From Nitrospirota bacterium (GTDB taxonomy: Bacteria; Nitrospirota; Thermodesulfovibrionia; Thermodesulfovibrionales; Dissulfurispiraceae), in the NCBI GenBank assembly GCA_009773415.1, contig WSNO01000018.1:1-52935 (forward strand): 52,935 nucleotides of DNA, read 5' to 3'. The notes below the pieces were generated by a model. That model had not been told where the DNA came from. It did not search any database and saw nothing but the letters and a program-made list of their open reading frames with translations. This document shows, one piece after another, positions 16,651 to 25,617 of this stretch (its first letter is position 1; each line of letters begins with the position of its first letter). The position numbers and the translations under genes are program-made.

Positions 16651-19086
16651 ATGATCAGCAAGCTGAATTATGAAGAAGTAGCTCTTGTCTGTGCAGAATC
16701 AGTGTTTGCTTTTGCGACAACGGCAGATCTGTCTGAACTTGGCAGCACCATTGGTCAGGAGCGGGCCTTTGATGCGCTGGATTTCGGTCTGAGCCTCACC
16801 AACAAGGGGTTCAATATCTATGCGCTCGGGGAGAGCGGCACCGGAAAAATGCGCACTATCCGCCAACTGCTGACTGAGCGGGCTGCGCGGGAGCCGGTTC
16901 CGGACGACTGGTGCTATGTCTTCAATTTCAGCGATCCTGATGCCCCGCTCGGCGTCCGGCTGCGCTCCGGGCAGGCCATTGAATTCCAGCGCGATATGGA
17001 GCTTCTCCTGAAATCCCTTCGGGTCGAAATCCCGAGAACCTTTGAGTCAAAGGAGTATGACAAGCAGCGCGCCAAAGTCGTTGAGGAGTTCCAGCAGAAA
17101 CAGAAAGAGCTTTTCACGAACCTGGAGCAGGAGGCTCAGTCCAAGGGGTTTGCAATCCGCAAGGCGGCAGCCGGCCTTATGATGGTGCCGGTAAAGAAGA
17201 CCGGGGAAGGGCTGACGGAAGAGGAATTTGCGGCGCTTGACAAGGAAATGCAGGCGAAGGTGCAGGAGATCGGGACCGCTTTGCAGGAAAAGCTGGAAGA
17301 CATTGTACGCGCCGTTCGCGAGGCGGAGAAGATTCTGAAGGCGATGCTCGCCAAGCTCGAGCGGGAAATAGCGCTGAGCGCAATCGGCCATTTTATTGAT
17401 GAGCTGAAGAAAAAATATGACGGCCATGAGCGGATTCTTTCTTATCTGGGCGCGGTGCAGGAAGATGTTCTGTCGCATCTCGAAGATTTCAAGCCGGCCG
17501 AAGAGCAGCCGTCGCCCGTGCCGTTCATGAAAATGCCGAAACAGGAAGTGTCCTTCGCAAAATACACGGTGAATGTGCTGGTGAACAATACTGACGCAGC
17601 CGGCGCTCCGGTTGTTTTTGAAAGCAATCCGACCTATCTCAATCTCTTCGGCAGAATCGAATACAAGGTGCAGTACGGTATGGCGCTTTCTGATTTTACG
17701 ATGATACGAGCAGGTTCGCTGCATCGGGCAAACAACGGATACCTTGTAATCAACGCACTCGATCTACTCAAGAATATTTTCTCCTACGATGCCCTGAAGC
17801 GGGCTTTGCGTAATCTCGAAATCAAAATTGAAGATGCGTGGGAACAGTATCGTCTTGTGAGTACGGTCGGCATGAAGCCTGAACCGGTCCCGCTCAATGT
17901 CAAGGTTATTCTGGTCGGCAACCCTTATATTTATTATATGCTCTATAACCTCGACGATGAGTACCGGGATCTTTTCAAGGTGAAGGCCGATTTCGACAGC
18001 CAGATGGAGAGGACGCCCGAAAGCATCGAGAAGTATGCCGCCTATATCGCATCATGCCAGCGCGAAGACAACCTCCTGCCGTTCGACCGCGGCGGGGTCT
18101 GCCGCATCATCGAATACGGCGCCCGCATCGCTGGACACAGGGACAAGCTCACCACACGCTTCAGCGCTATTGCCGATATGGTGAGGGAATCCCACTTCTG
18201 GGCGAAGCGAGCGGGCAGTCAGAACGTGGAGGCAGGGCATGTCGTTCAGGCGCTTGAGAAGAAGGTCTACCGCTCCAACCGCATCGAGGAGCGCATCCGC
18301 GAGTTGATGTACGACGACACCTTCATCGTCAACACCTCCGGTTCTGCCGTCGGCCAGGTGAATGGGCTTGCGGTGCTTTCGCTTGGTGATTACAGCTTCG
18401 GCAAGCCGTCGCGCATCACGGCAAAAACGCATGTTGGCAAGGCAGGCGTTGTCAATATAGAACGTGAAACCAAGATGAGCGGCAAGATTCACGAAAAGGC
18501 GATCATGATAATCAGCAGTTATCTGGGCAGCACCTATGCAAGGAAACGGCCGATCAGCCTGTCTGCATCTATCACGTTTGAACAGCTCTATGAAATGATT
18601 GAGGGAGACAGCGCTACCTGTGCAGAGCTGTATGCATTGTTGAGCAGTATTTCAGGGGTGCCGCTCAAGCAGAGCTTTGCCGTTACCGGCTCGATGGATC
18701 AAAACGGCGATGTTCAGCCCATCGGCGGCGTCAATGAGAAGCTGGAGGGTTTTTTCGAGCTCTGCAAGCTTCGCGGACTTGACGGCACGCATGGAGCCGT
18801 TATCCCGCGGCGCAACCTGAAAAATCTGATGCTCAAGCAGGAAGTTGCCGATGCGGTCAGGAATGGAAAGTTCAGCGTGTATGCGATAGATCGCATGGAG
18901 GAAGGACTTGAGATTCTGACGGGCATGCCGGCAGGCGAACTGCAGGAGGACGGCACCTATCCGGAAGGCACGGTGAATTATCTGGTGATGAAGCGTTTCG
19001 ACGAAATCACGCTGGCGCTTGAAAAGAAAAAAAATATGAATGACGGGGAGAAAGAAGCAAAAAGGCGGGACGATGAATCGAATTGA
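16651..19086 (+). CDS. Lon-family ATP-dependent protease (LonB/YcbZ type)
   Basis: 811 residues. N-terminal AAA-like region with Walker A GESGTGK (about 61-67), a long helical/coiled-coil insert (about 125-285), the rest of the ATPase region, and a C-terminal Lon protease domain. The catalytic dyad is visible: Ser in IEGDSATCAELYALLS and Lys in PIGGVNEKLEGFFELCK. This arrangement is that of the YcbZ/LonB-like proteins (PF13654 plus PF05362), which lack the classical Lon N-terminal domain. Soluble, no membrane segments, so unlike archaeal LonB. Good TAAGGAGG site. It is followed 27 nt later by the acyltransferase. Confidence 0.9.
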   Translation: MISKLNYEEVALVCAESVFAFATTADLSELGSTIGQERAFDALDFGLSLTNKGFNIYALGESGTGKMRTIRQLLTERAAREPVPDDWCYVFNFSDPDAPLGVRLRSGQAIEFQRDMELLLKSLRVEIPRTFESKEYDKQRAKVVEEFQQKQKELFTNLEQEAQSKGFAIRKAAAGLMMVPVKKTGEGLTEEEFAALDKEMQAKVQEIGTALQEKLEDIVRAVREAEKILKAMLAKLEREIALSAIGHFIDELKKKYDGHERILSYLGAVQEDVLSHLEDFKPAEEQPSPVPFMKMPKQEVSFAKYTVNVLVNNTDAAGAPVVFESNPTYLNLFGRIEYKVQYGMALSDFTMIRAGSLHRANNGYLVINALDLLKNIFSYDALKRALRNLEIKIEDAWEQYRLVSTVGMKPEPVPLNVKVILVGNPYIYYMLYNLDDEYRDLFKVKADFDSQMERTPESIEKYAAYIASCQREDNLLPFDRGGVCRIIEYGARIAGHRDKLTTRFSAIADMVRESHFWAKRAGSQNVEAGHVVQALEKKVYRSNRIEERIRELMYDDTFIVNTSGSAVGQVNGLAVLSLGDYSFGKPSRITAKTHVGKAGVVNIERETKMSGKIHEKAIMIISSYLGSTYARKRPISLSASITFEQLYEMIEGDSATCAELYALLSSISGVPLKQSFAVTGSMDQNGDVQPIGGVNEKLEGFFELCKLRGLDGTHGAVIPRRNLKNLMLKQEVADAVRNGKFSVYAIDRMEEGLEILTGMPAGELQEDGTYPEGTVNYLVMKRFDEITLALEKKKNMNDGEKEAKRRDDESN

Positions 19087-19113
19087 TCTCCGCATGCACC
19101 GGATGGTTGATGC

Positions 19114-20019
19114 GTGAAGAGACTGATCTGGCTCATTCAGGCATGCGGACTCCTGCTGGTCGTCCTGCCGGTAGCGCTCATGCCATATCGCCTTGCCTGT
19201 GCGTTTGGGCAGGGGCTTGGCATGGCGGTGCATATGCTCTGGAGCAGCAGACGGCGCATTGCAATCGACAATATCCGCAGAGCGATTGACAACGGCGCGC
19301 TGCCGGCATCGCTCGATGCCGAGCAGGCAGTGCGGGATTTTTTCCGTCAGCTCGGCAGATCAGTCGCTGAGCTGATCAAGATTTATTGCGGTCTTGGCCG
19401 GCATATCCTTGATGGAGTCCGCATTGAGGGCAAGGAGTATTTCGATGAGGCAAAGCGCAGCGGCAGGGGAATCCTATTTATTACTGGACATTGCGGCAAC
19501 TGGGAGATTATGGCGCTGGTTACCGGTCTTCGCTGTGAACCGGCGTCGGTCGTTGCGCGGGCACAGAATAATCCGTACCTGAATCAGATGATCGCATGGG
19601 TGCGCGCCAGGTACGGCAACCACATCATTTACAAACAGGGAGCGCTGAAGGCGATCCTGTCGGAACTGCGTCATAACCGGATAGTCGGCATTCTTATGGA
19701 TCAGGCGGTTTTCGAGAATGAAGGGGTCCTCATCGAGTTTCTCGGACGGCCAGCGTGGACCACAAAGATGCCGGCGCTGATCGGCAGAAAAACCGGCGCT
19801 GCAATGCTCTCGGCCTTCATCCATCGCGAGGGCGATGAGCAGGTTATCCGCTTTTCTCCGCCGTTTTATTTGGACGGGGGCTCCGGCGAAGGTGAAGCTG
19901 CCCTGATTGCAGACACTCAGCGACTCAGCCGGCATATCGAAGATCATATCCGGGCATATCCGTCCGAATGGCTCTGGATTCACCGGCGATGGAAAAGAAC
20001 CGGAGAGGAGAAGGCATGA
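19114..20019 (+). CDS. Lysophospholipid / lipid A acyltransferase (LpxL-HtrB family)
   Basis: 301 residues from a GTG start. N-terminal hydrophobic anchor (about 5-28), then the HtrB/LpxL acyltransferase domain with catalytic GHCGNWE (His around 126, Glu 5 residues on), VARAQNNPYLN, GILMDQAV and the C-terminal PSEWLWIHRRWK. Members add secondary acyl chains to lipid A on the inner face of the inner membrane. Its presence supports a Gram-negative envelope. The stop overlaps the ATG of the HD gene by 4 nt (ATGA), so the two are translationally coupled. Confidence 0.88.
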   Translation: MKRLIWLIQACGLLLVVLPVALMPYRLACAFGQGLGMAVHMLWSSRRRIAIDNIRRAIDNGALPASLDAEQAVRDFFRQLGRSVAELIKIYCGLGRHILDGVRIEGKEYFDEAKRSGRGILFITGHCGNWEIMALVTGLRCEPASVVARAQNNPYLNQMIAWVRARYGNHIIYKQGALKAILSELRHNRIVGILMDQAVFENEGVLIEFLGRPAWTTKMPALIGRKTGAAMLSAFIHREGDEQVIRFSPPFYLDGGSGEGEAALIADTQRLSRHIEDHIRAYPSEWLWIHRRWKRTGEEKA

Positions 20020-21239
20020 TAACAAGGGGACTGGTGGAGCGGCTGTTTGAAGCGGCAAGCATCCAGCGCTGGAACGACCATGTTCGGCCGGTCGAATTTG
20101 TCGAGCTCGACAAACAGGCGCACAAAATGGTGATTGCCTATGTGCTGGGCCGATTCGAGGAGACCGAGCGCGAGGCGAAGATTGACTGGAGCAGGCTGAT
20201 TGAGGGCGGAATCTTCGAGTTTTTCCAGCGCGTCATTCTGACCGACATCAAAGCGCCGGTATTCCATCAGCTGATGGCCAGAAAGGGCCGTGAACTGAAC
20301 GCGTGGGCGCTCTCCCAGCTTGCCGTAGACATACATCCTGTCGGTGCCGGCTTCAGTGATCGCATGCAGCGATACTTTTTCGAGCCAGACTATGCCCGGC
20401 TCGAAAAACGAATTCTGCGTGCCGCCCATTATCTGGCGACGAACTGGGAGTTCAAGATTATCTACAATGCAAGTCCTTTTATCTACGGCATTGACCGTAC
20501 CCGGGAAGAGATCGAAAACCAGATAGAGGATCACTATGATCTCATCGGAGTGCAGAAGATTCGCCTCGGCAAAAAGTCGTACGGATTTGTTGATCTCTGC
20601 GGCCAGCTCCGTTTTCAGCAGCGGTGGGCTCAGTCGCCGCGCATTCCAAAAACCTCGGTGCTCGGCCATATGCTTATTGTTGCAATGCTCTCCTACTGCT
20701 GCTCAGTCGACATCGGCGCATGCAACCGTCGCATGTACAACAATTTCTTCGCGGCGCTTTTTCATGACCTGCCGGAAGTGCTGACCCGCGACATTGTATC
20801 GCCGGTCAAAACTTCGGTTGCAGGACTCGACAGCGTAATCAAGGAATACGAACATATTCAGATGGAGGAGAAAATCATGCCCCTGCTCCCGTCGGCATGG
20901 CATGACGAGTTCCGGTATTTTGTCGAGGATGAGTTTTCCAATAAGATCCGCGAGGACGGCACGATCCGGAAGAATGTGACATTCGATGAAATTCAGGGAC
21001 ATTTCAATCGCGATGAGTTCAGCCCTGTTGACGGCGTGCTGCTGAAGGCATGCGACCATTTTGCTGCATTCGTTGAAGCATCACTTTCGATTCAGCACGG
21101 CATTACGGCGCGCCCCCTTGAGGAGTGCCGGGTTTCGCTTCCGGCGAAGTATCTCGATGTTGTTATCGGCGGGATTGATTTCGGGAAGCTCTACGATTAT
21201 TTTTTGGCAAAGACTACTGACTTCACATCAGGGGATTAG
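20016..21239 (+). CDS. HD-domain phosphohydrolase, YfbR-like
   Basis: 407 residues from the ATG at 20016, which has GAGAGGAGAAGG directly upstream; the frame remains open 16 codons further but that part lies inside the acyltransferase gene. The middle-to-C-terminal part carries an HD domain: GHMLIVAML, then AALFHDLPEVLTRDI (HD around 249-250) and SPVKTS, resembling the HD_2/HD_3 group that contains the 5'-deoxyribonucleotidase YfbR. It is twice the length of YfbR, with an uncharacterised N-terminal ~180 residues, so substrate is uncertain (nucleotide monophosphate is the family guess). Coupled to the LpxL-like gene. Confidence 0.75.
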   Translation: MITRGLVERLFEAASIQRWNDHVRPVEFVELDKQAHKMVIAYVLGRFEETEREAKIDWSRLIEGGIFEFFQRVILTDIKAPVFHQLMARKGRELNAWALSQLAVDIHPVGAGFSDRMQRYFFEPDYARLEKRILRAAHYLATNWEFKIIYNASPFIYGIDRTREEIENQIEDHYDLIGVQKIRLGKKSYGFVDLCGQLRFQQRWAQSPRIPKTSVLGHMLIVAMLSYCCSVDIGACNRRMYNNFFAALFHDLPEVLTRDIVSPVKTSVAGLDSVIKEYEHIQMEEKIMPLLPSAWHDEFRYFVEDEFSNKIREDGTIRKNVTFDEIQGHFNRDEFSPVDGVLLKACDHFAAFVEASLSIQHGITARPLEECRVSLPAKYLDVVIGGIDFGKLYDYFLAKTTDFTSGD

Positions 21240-21249
21240 GGTAAAAAAT

Positions 21250-21600
21250 ATGAAAAAACTCAGAGTGCTCATCAGTCTGATTCTGATCGGTCTTTTGTTT
21301 GCACTCCTCATGAACGCCGCCGGACATCCGGCAGAAGCGGCGCGGCCATATTCGGACATCACCGTAATCATGTACATGACCGACTGGTGCCCATACTGCA
21401 TACAGGCCCGAGGGTATATCAAATCCCTTGGGGTTCGGCTCATCGAGCACGACATCGAACGTGACAAGGACAAGGCGCGGGAAAGCATGCGGAAGTCCGG
21501 CAGGCGAGGCGTGCCGATCATTGACGTTGAGGGTGTCGTCATTCCCGGGTATTCCCCTGATCGGATTAAAAGCGCAGTTGAAATGAAGCGGAGTCTGTAG
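21250..21600 (+). CDS. Exported glutaredoxin-like protein
   Basis: 116 residues from the ATG at 21250; an out-of-place longer frame overlaps the HD gene. Residues 1-30 look like a cleavable signal peptide (KKLR, then a long hydrophobic run, then AEA at the likely cleavage site). The mature part is a small glutaredoxin/NrdH-like fold: WCPYC with cysteines at about 47 and 50, cis-proline in RRGVPIIDVEG and IPGYSPDRIK. Most glutaredoxins are cytosolic, so the signal peptide predicts a periplasmic thiol role. The start has no clear Shine-Dalgarno sequence. It follows the HD gene by 10 nt, so is probably in that unit. Confidence 0.8.
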   Translation: MKKLRVLISLILIGLLFALLMNAAGHPAEAARPYSDITVIMYMTDWCPYCIQARGYIKSLGVRLIEHDIERDKDKARESMRKSGRRGVPIIDVEGVVIPGYSPDRIKSAVEMKRSL

Positions 21601-21680
21601 AAGGAGATTTTCCGGGAATACGATAATGTTCCAGCGGCTTCCTGAGGGGCACCCAAGATTTCATTAGCCAAGTATCAAGG

Positions 21681-21812
21681 GTGACGGCATGCCGCTTGCA
21701 GACAGTGACGGGGTGGACGCCGCTCAACCCGGGCGGATATGTGCTGAATTCCGATCGCATGCTTGTCGTGAATAATTCATTTCCAGAACGGGTGCGTGTC
21801 AGATATTCTTAA
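21681..21812 (+). pseudogene. Short coding-like remnant, 43 codons from a GTG
   Basis: The stretch between the glutaredoxin and the DUF3108 gene (346 nt) holds no full gene. One frame is open from 21627 to the TAA at 21810-21812 and reads as plausible protein: its last part is GWTPLNPGGY, VLNSDRMLVVNN and SFPERVRVRYS. The only ordinary start is GTG 21681 (or TTG 21693) with a weak CAAGG before it. AAGGAG at 21601-21606 and an ATG at 21626 lie in another frame that stops after 13 codons. This looks like the tail of a decayed or frameshifted gene, or a short real protein. I do not recognise a family. Confidence 0.3.
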
Positions 21813-21911
21813 ACCGCGTGCGGATTGAGATGAATGCCGGTTTCCTGCATTCGCCGTCTCGGCAGGGATCGCCACTTCTCCGGTCTTTTTCCACGGCACC
21901 TGTTCCATGAT

Positions 21912-21940
21912 TTGCGAATTGATTTTTGAGATGGTATGCT
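21912..21940 (+). promoter_or_regulatory. Predicted leaderless promoter of the DUF3108 gene
   Basis: TTGCGA (21912-21917), exactly 17 nt, TATGCT (21935-21940), then 6 nt to the GTG start at 21947. The predicted RNA start coincides with the start codon. Confidence 0.55.
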
Positions 21941-21946
21941 CAGAAC

Positions 21947-22990
21947 GTGGCACTGAACTATAAAGAGCGTTCGTACGGAAAAATCATACTTTTTGCGGTT
22001 GCAGCCTCAGTGCTGCTGCATGTCATGCTATTTGCCGTTCTTTCGGAGGTCGAAATAGATCTTTTCAGCATGCTGCAGGATAAAGAGATCACTGTGACAA
22101 TGGTGGAACCGAAAACGTCCCCTCCGCGCATGCAGCAGCCGGCAAGTCAGCCAAAAGCATCTCAGCACAAACCTTCTCGGGAAGAACGCTCAGATGCGTT
22201 GCCATCGAAGCCTGAGCCCAAGCCCGAAAACGATGCTGTCGGCGGCGGGGCACGGCGGGAGGAGGATCAGAAGCCGCAGCAGGCAGCCGAATCACTGCCG
22301 CCTGCTGAAGCTGAAGATGTGGGCGCTCTTTTGCCTGTAAAAAAAGAACTATTAAAATATGATCTGTACTGGTCGGGAGTGTATGTCGGACTGGCAGAGC
22401 TTGAGGCAGTACATGGAGACGGTTCGTTCATAATTACATCCAAAGCCCGGTCCGCCGGCGTTATTTCCGCTTTTTACACGGTCGATGACTTTGCACAAAG
22501 CATTCTGCTGAACGGGCGTCCGTATTCCTTCAGGTTCAGACAGCATGAGGGGAAGAACCGCGGAAACAAAGAGACAAAATTCGATCCCCTGACGAGGAAA
22601 ATATCATTTTCCAATGCGGTGAAAAATGTCAGCAGTGAGCATGATTTGCCTGCGACGCGCCTGTGGGATATCCTCTCAGGTTTTTATTATGTGAGGATGA
22701 GGCCGCTTGAAGTCGGCAAGAAAGTCGGGATTGATATCTTCGACAGCGGGAAGTTTGCGCGAGTGGGAGTTGATGTGCTGAAAAGGGAACAGGTCGATAT
22801 CACTGATGTCGGCAAGTTCAATGCGGTGGTGATCAAGCCGAATGTCGAAACGGAAGGCCTTTTCAAGAAGAAGGGAGATATTTTTATCTGGCTCAGTGAT
22901 GACGACCAGCGTATTCCGCTGCGCGTCGAAACTATTGTGCCGATTGGTAAGGTTACTGCTGAGTTGCGGAGCAGAAGCGTCGAGAAATAG
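21947..22990 (+). CDS. DUF3108 protein with TonB-like N-terminus
   Basis: 347 residues. Residues about 13-33 form one membrane helix, followed by a Pro/Gln/Lys/Glu-rich linker (about 50-130, including PKPEPKPEN-like sequence) as in TonB/TolA periplasmic arms, and a C-terminal DUF3108 domain (about 140-345; YWSGVYVGLAELE, SAGVISAFYTVDD, DILSGFYYVR). DUF3108 proteins are envelope proteins of unknown function. The start is the GTG at 21947: the frame opens upstream at a TTG, but that lies inside the promoter, and the conserved order begins VALNYKER. No Shine-Dalgarno sequence; -10 hexamer ends 6 nt before. Confidence 0.78.
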   Translation: MALNYKERSYGKIILFAVAASVLLHVMLFAVLSEVEIDLFSMLQDKEITVTMVEPKTSPPRMQQPASQPKASQHKPSREERSDALPSKPEPKPENDAVGGGARREEDQKPQQAAESLPPAEAEDVGALLPVKKELLKYDLYWSGVYVGLAELEAVHGDGSFIITSKARSAGVISAFYTVDDFAQSILLNGRPYSFRFRQHEGKNRGNKETKFDPLTRKISFSNAVKNVSSEHDLPATRLWDILSGFYYVRMRPLEVGKKVGIDIFDSGKFARVGVDVLKREQVDITDVGKFNAVVIKPNVETEGLFKKKGDIFIWLSDDDQRIPLRVETIVPIGKVTAELRSRSVEK

Positions 22991-23029
22991 GATGATCCGG
23001 GAGAGTTGCGGATTCGATAGTAACCTCCA

Positions 23030-23058
23030 TTGTAAAAGCTTCTTTTCAAGGCTATACT
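23030..23058 (+). promoter_or_regulatory. Promoter of nrdJ
   Basis: TTGTAA (23030-23035), 17-nt spacer, TATACT (23053-23058). The RNA start at about 23065 leaves a leader of about 16 nt containing AGGAGG. That is far too short for an adenosylcobalamin riboswitch, although the enzyme uses that cofactor. Confidence 0.6.
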
Positions 23059-23080
23059 GTGTTTAGTTCCAGGAGGTCGG

Positions 23081-24781
23081 ATGGGAAAATTCTCTGAAAA
23101 TGCGCTCTCGGTCCTCCGGGCCCGGTATCTGAGAAAGGACGATACGGGACGCATTATTGAAACCCCTGATGAAATGTTCAGACGCATTGCGCGCGCGCTT
23201 GCATCTGTCGAAGAACGCTACGCGGGGAATGTTGATCTTTGCCGCGAGCGTTTCTACGAGTTTCTTTCGTCTCTTCGGTTTCTGCCAAATTCTCCGGCGC
23301 TCATGCATGCAGGCGTTCCGAACGGCCAACTCGCTGCCTGCTTTGTTTTGCCTGTCGAAGACAATATGGCGAGCATTTTTGAGACGCTCAAAAACGCAGC
23401 ACTCATTTTGCAGAGCGGCGGGGGTACCGGCTTTTCCTTCTCCCGTCTTCGTCCGGCAGCCGACCCGGTGCATACCACCGGCGGGGTTGCGAGCGGTCCG
23501 GTTTCGTTTATGAAGATATACAATACGGCAACTGAGGTTGTGAAACAGGGAGGGGCGCGGCGCGGTGCGAACATGGGAATTCTGAGCATCGACCACCCTG
23601 ATATCATCGATTTTATCAGATTGAAGCGAGACCATGCGGAACTTGCCAACTTCACTATTTCGGTTGCGGTGACGGATGCCTTCATGGAGGCGGTAAGGCT
23701 GGACTCCGATTTCCCCCTCATCAATCCGAGAACCGGGAAGGCGGTAAAATCGCTTCGTGCCCGGCAGGTTTTTGACGAACTGGCCGAGAGCGCGTGGGCA
23801 TCCGGAGATCCGGGAGTAGTCTTTATCGACCGAATCAATGAGGCAAATCCGACCCCTCACCTCGGCACGTTTGAAGCAACGAATCCATGCGGAGAGCAGC
23901 CGCTGCTGCCTTATGAGGCCTGTATTCTCGGTTCTCTGAATATGCCGTTCTATGTGCGCGAGGGGGCAATTGATTACATGGCGCTCGGCGATGACATTGC
24001 GCTTGCGGTACGTATGCTCGACAATGCAATCGATGCGAATCATTATCCGCTCCGCGAAATAGCCCGTATGCACAAGGGCACCCGAAAAATAGGTCTAGGC
24101 GTTATGGGGTGGGCTGATACTCTTATTCTGCTCGGCATACCCTATGACAGCCCGGAAGCAGTTGCCAAAGCCCGGCGTGTCATGCGTTTTATCCAGGAGT
24201 CGGCGCATCATGTTTCTGAGGAACTTGCTGAGGAGCGCGGGCCGTTTCCGTACTTCACCGGATCCGTATACGAACGGACCGGAACGCCGCCTCGCCGGAA
24301 TGCTACCCTGACGACCATTGCGCCAACCGGAACACTCTCAATCATTGCCGACTGCTCGAGCGGCATCGAGCCGCTTTACGCGCTTGCTTTCAAGCGCCGT
24401 GTCCTGGATACCGAAATGGTCGAGGTGAATCGGCATTTTATCGGAATTGCACGCAGAGAGGGCTTTTATTCAGAGAAGCTGATGGAGTGCGTGATGGCGC
24501 ACGGAACGGTTAGTGGGCAGCGCTCAGTGCCGCTGAGCTTCAGGCGCCTTTTCAGAACTGCGCATGAAATCAATTATGCGGCGCATATCGAAATGCAGGC
24601 AGCATTTCAGCAGTTTACCGACAATGCGGTCGCCAAGACCATCAACCTGCCGCACCGGGCGACCAGAGAGACTGTGGGGCGGGCATTTCATATGGCGTTT
24701 GACAAGCGACTGAAGGGGCTTGCCGTATTCCGGGCCGGCACGAAGCCGGGCGCTCTTGGTAAATTGAACGATTCGGACTAA
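23081..24781 (+). CDS. nrdJ: Adenosylcobalamin-dependent (class II) ribonucleotide reductase
   Basis: 566 residues. Reduces ribonucleotides to deoxyribonucleotides using a B12-generated thiyl radical, with or without oxygen. Active site: Asn268, Cys270 and Glu272 in NPCGEQ; the redox pair is Cys87 (AACFVLP) and Cys281 (YEACILGS), with the 11-residue gap to Cys270 found in the Thermotoga enzyme. LQSGGGTGF, VKQGGARRGANM and TIAPTGTLSII also match. Oddity: it ends at FRAGTKPGALGKLNDSD without the C-terminal CxxC tail that normally re-reduces the active site via thioredoxin. AGGAGG precedes the ATG. It has its own promoter and no nrdA/nrdD is present here. Confidence 0.95.
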   Translation: MGKFSENALSVLRARYLRKDDTGRIIETPDEMFRRIARALASVEERYAGNVDLCRERFYEFLSSLRFLPNSPALMHAGVPNGQLAACFVLPVEDNMASIFETLKNAALILQSGGGTGFSFSRLRPAADPVHTTGGVASGPVSFMKIYNTATEVVKQGGARRGANMGILSIDHPDIIDFIRLKRDHAELANFTISVAVTDAFMEAVRLDSDFPLINPRTGKAVKSLRARQVFDELAESAWASGDPGVVFIDRINEANPTPHLGTFEATNPCGEQPLLPYEACILGSLNMPFYVREGAIDYMALGDDIALAVRMLDNAIDANHYPLREIARMHKGTRKIGLGVMGWADTLILLGIPYDSPEAVAKARRVMRFIQESAHHVSEELAEERGPFPYFTGSVYERTGTPPRRNATLTTIAPTGTLSIIADCSSGIEPLYALAFKRRVLDTEMVEVNRHFIGIARREGFYSEKLMECVMAHGTVSGQRSVPLSFRRLFRTAHEINYAAHIEMQAAFQQFTDNAVAKTINLPHRATRETVGRAFHMAFDKRLKGLAVFRAGTKPGALGKLNDSD

Positions 24782-24816
24782 AGTCGGACTAAAGCTGGTG
24801 GCATGTATTCCCGCTT

Positions 24817-24844
24817 TTGCGTCGACACTGTTTTTTTGTACGAT
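24817..24844 (+). promoter_or_regulatory. Possible promoter of pdxJ
   Basis: TTGCGT (24817-24822), 16-nt spacer with a run of seven T, TACGAT (24839-24844). It lies 57 nt before the pdxJ start. Confidence 0.3.
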
Positions 24845-24900
24845 TATGCCGGATTCTGAATGCTGAGTTCGGACTACTGACCAGACGGAGGGAGCGAGCA

Positions 24901-25617
24901 ATGATTCTTGGCGTCAACATCGACCACGTTGCGACGGTGAGGCAGGCCCGTCGCACTTTTGAACCCGACCCGGTTGCTGCAGCAACGCTCGCCATTCTTG
25001 GCGGTGCAGACGGCATAACTGCCCATCTCCGGGAAGATCGCCGCCATGTGGACGATCGGGATATCCGCCTGCTTCGTGAAGTCGTCGTCTGTGAGTTTAA
25101 TCTGGAAATGGCGGCAACTGCCGAAATGGTGAAGATTGCCCTTCAGGTGAAGCCCGATATGTCAACGCTTGTGCCGGAGAAGCGGCAGGAATTGACAACT
25201 GAAGGCGGTCTTGACGTTGCAGGCAACAAAAAGCTGCTGAAAGAGGCGATTGCAAAACTGCAGGCCGGCGGCATCCGGGTGAGCCTCTTTATCAATCCGG
25301 AGCAGGATGCCGTCGACCGTGCAAGAGAAATCGGCGCCGACATGGTCGAAGTCCACACCGGACGCTATGCCGATACCAAGGGCAAGGCACAGCAGAGCGA
25401 ACTTCGGCGCGTCATTGATGCGGTTCTTTACGCAGAGCGCATCGGGTTGACGGTCAACGCAGGCCACGGTCTGAATTATTTCAATGTAAAGCCCGTTGCG
25501 GCGATTCCGGGCCTGCGCGGGCTCTATATCGGCCACAGCATCATCTCGCGTTCGATCATGGTCGGCATCGAACGCGCTGTGCGCGAAATGAAAACTCTCA
25601 TCGAGCACCATGCATGA
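24901..25617 (+). CDS. pdxJ: Pyridoxine 5'-phosphate synthase
   Basis: 238 residues, TIM barrel. Condenses 3-amino-1-hydroxyacetone-phosphate with 1-deoxyxylulose-5-phosphate to pyridoxine-5'-phosphate (DXP-dependent B6 route). Signature stretches: [76 protein letters not shown], and GHSIISRSI. Start 24901 has GGAGGGAG. The stop overlaps acpS by 4 nt, the pdxJ-acpS order seen in many bacteria. PLP made here would serve glgP among others. Confidence 0.97.
   Translation: MILGVNIDHVATVRQARRTFEPDPVAAATLAILGGADGITAHLREDRRHVDDRDIRLLREVVVCEFNLEMAATAEMVKIALQVKPDMSTLVPEKRQELTTEGGLDVAGNKKLLKEAIAKLQAGGIRVSLFINPEQDAVDRAREIGADMVEVHTGRYADTKGKAQQSELRRVIDAVLYAERIGLTVNAGHGLNYFNVKPVAAIPGLRGLYIGHSIISRSIMVGIERAVREMKTLIEHHA

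Noticed and set aside
22991-23080. Adenosylcobalamin riboswitch before the B12-dependent reductase
   Set aside because: The predicted leader is only about 16 nt and no B12-box sequence is present.
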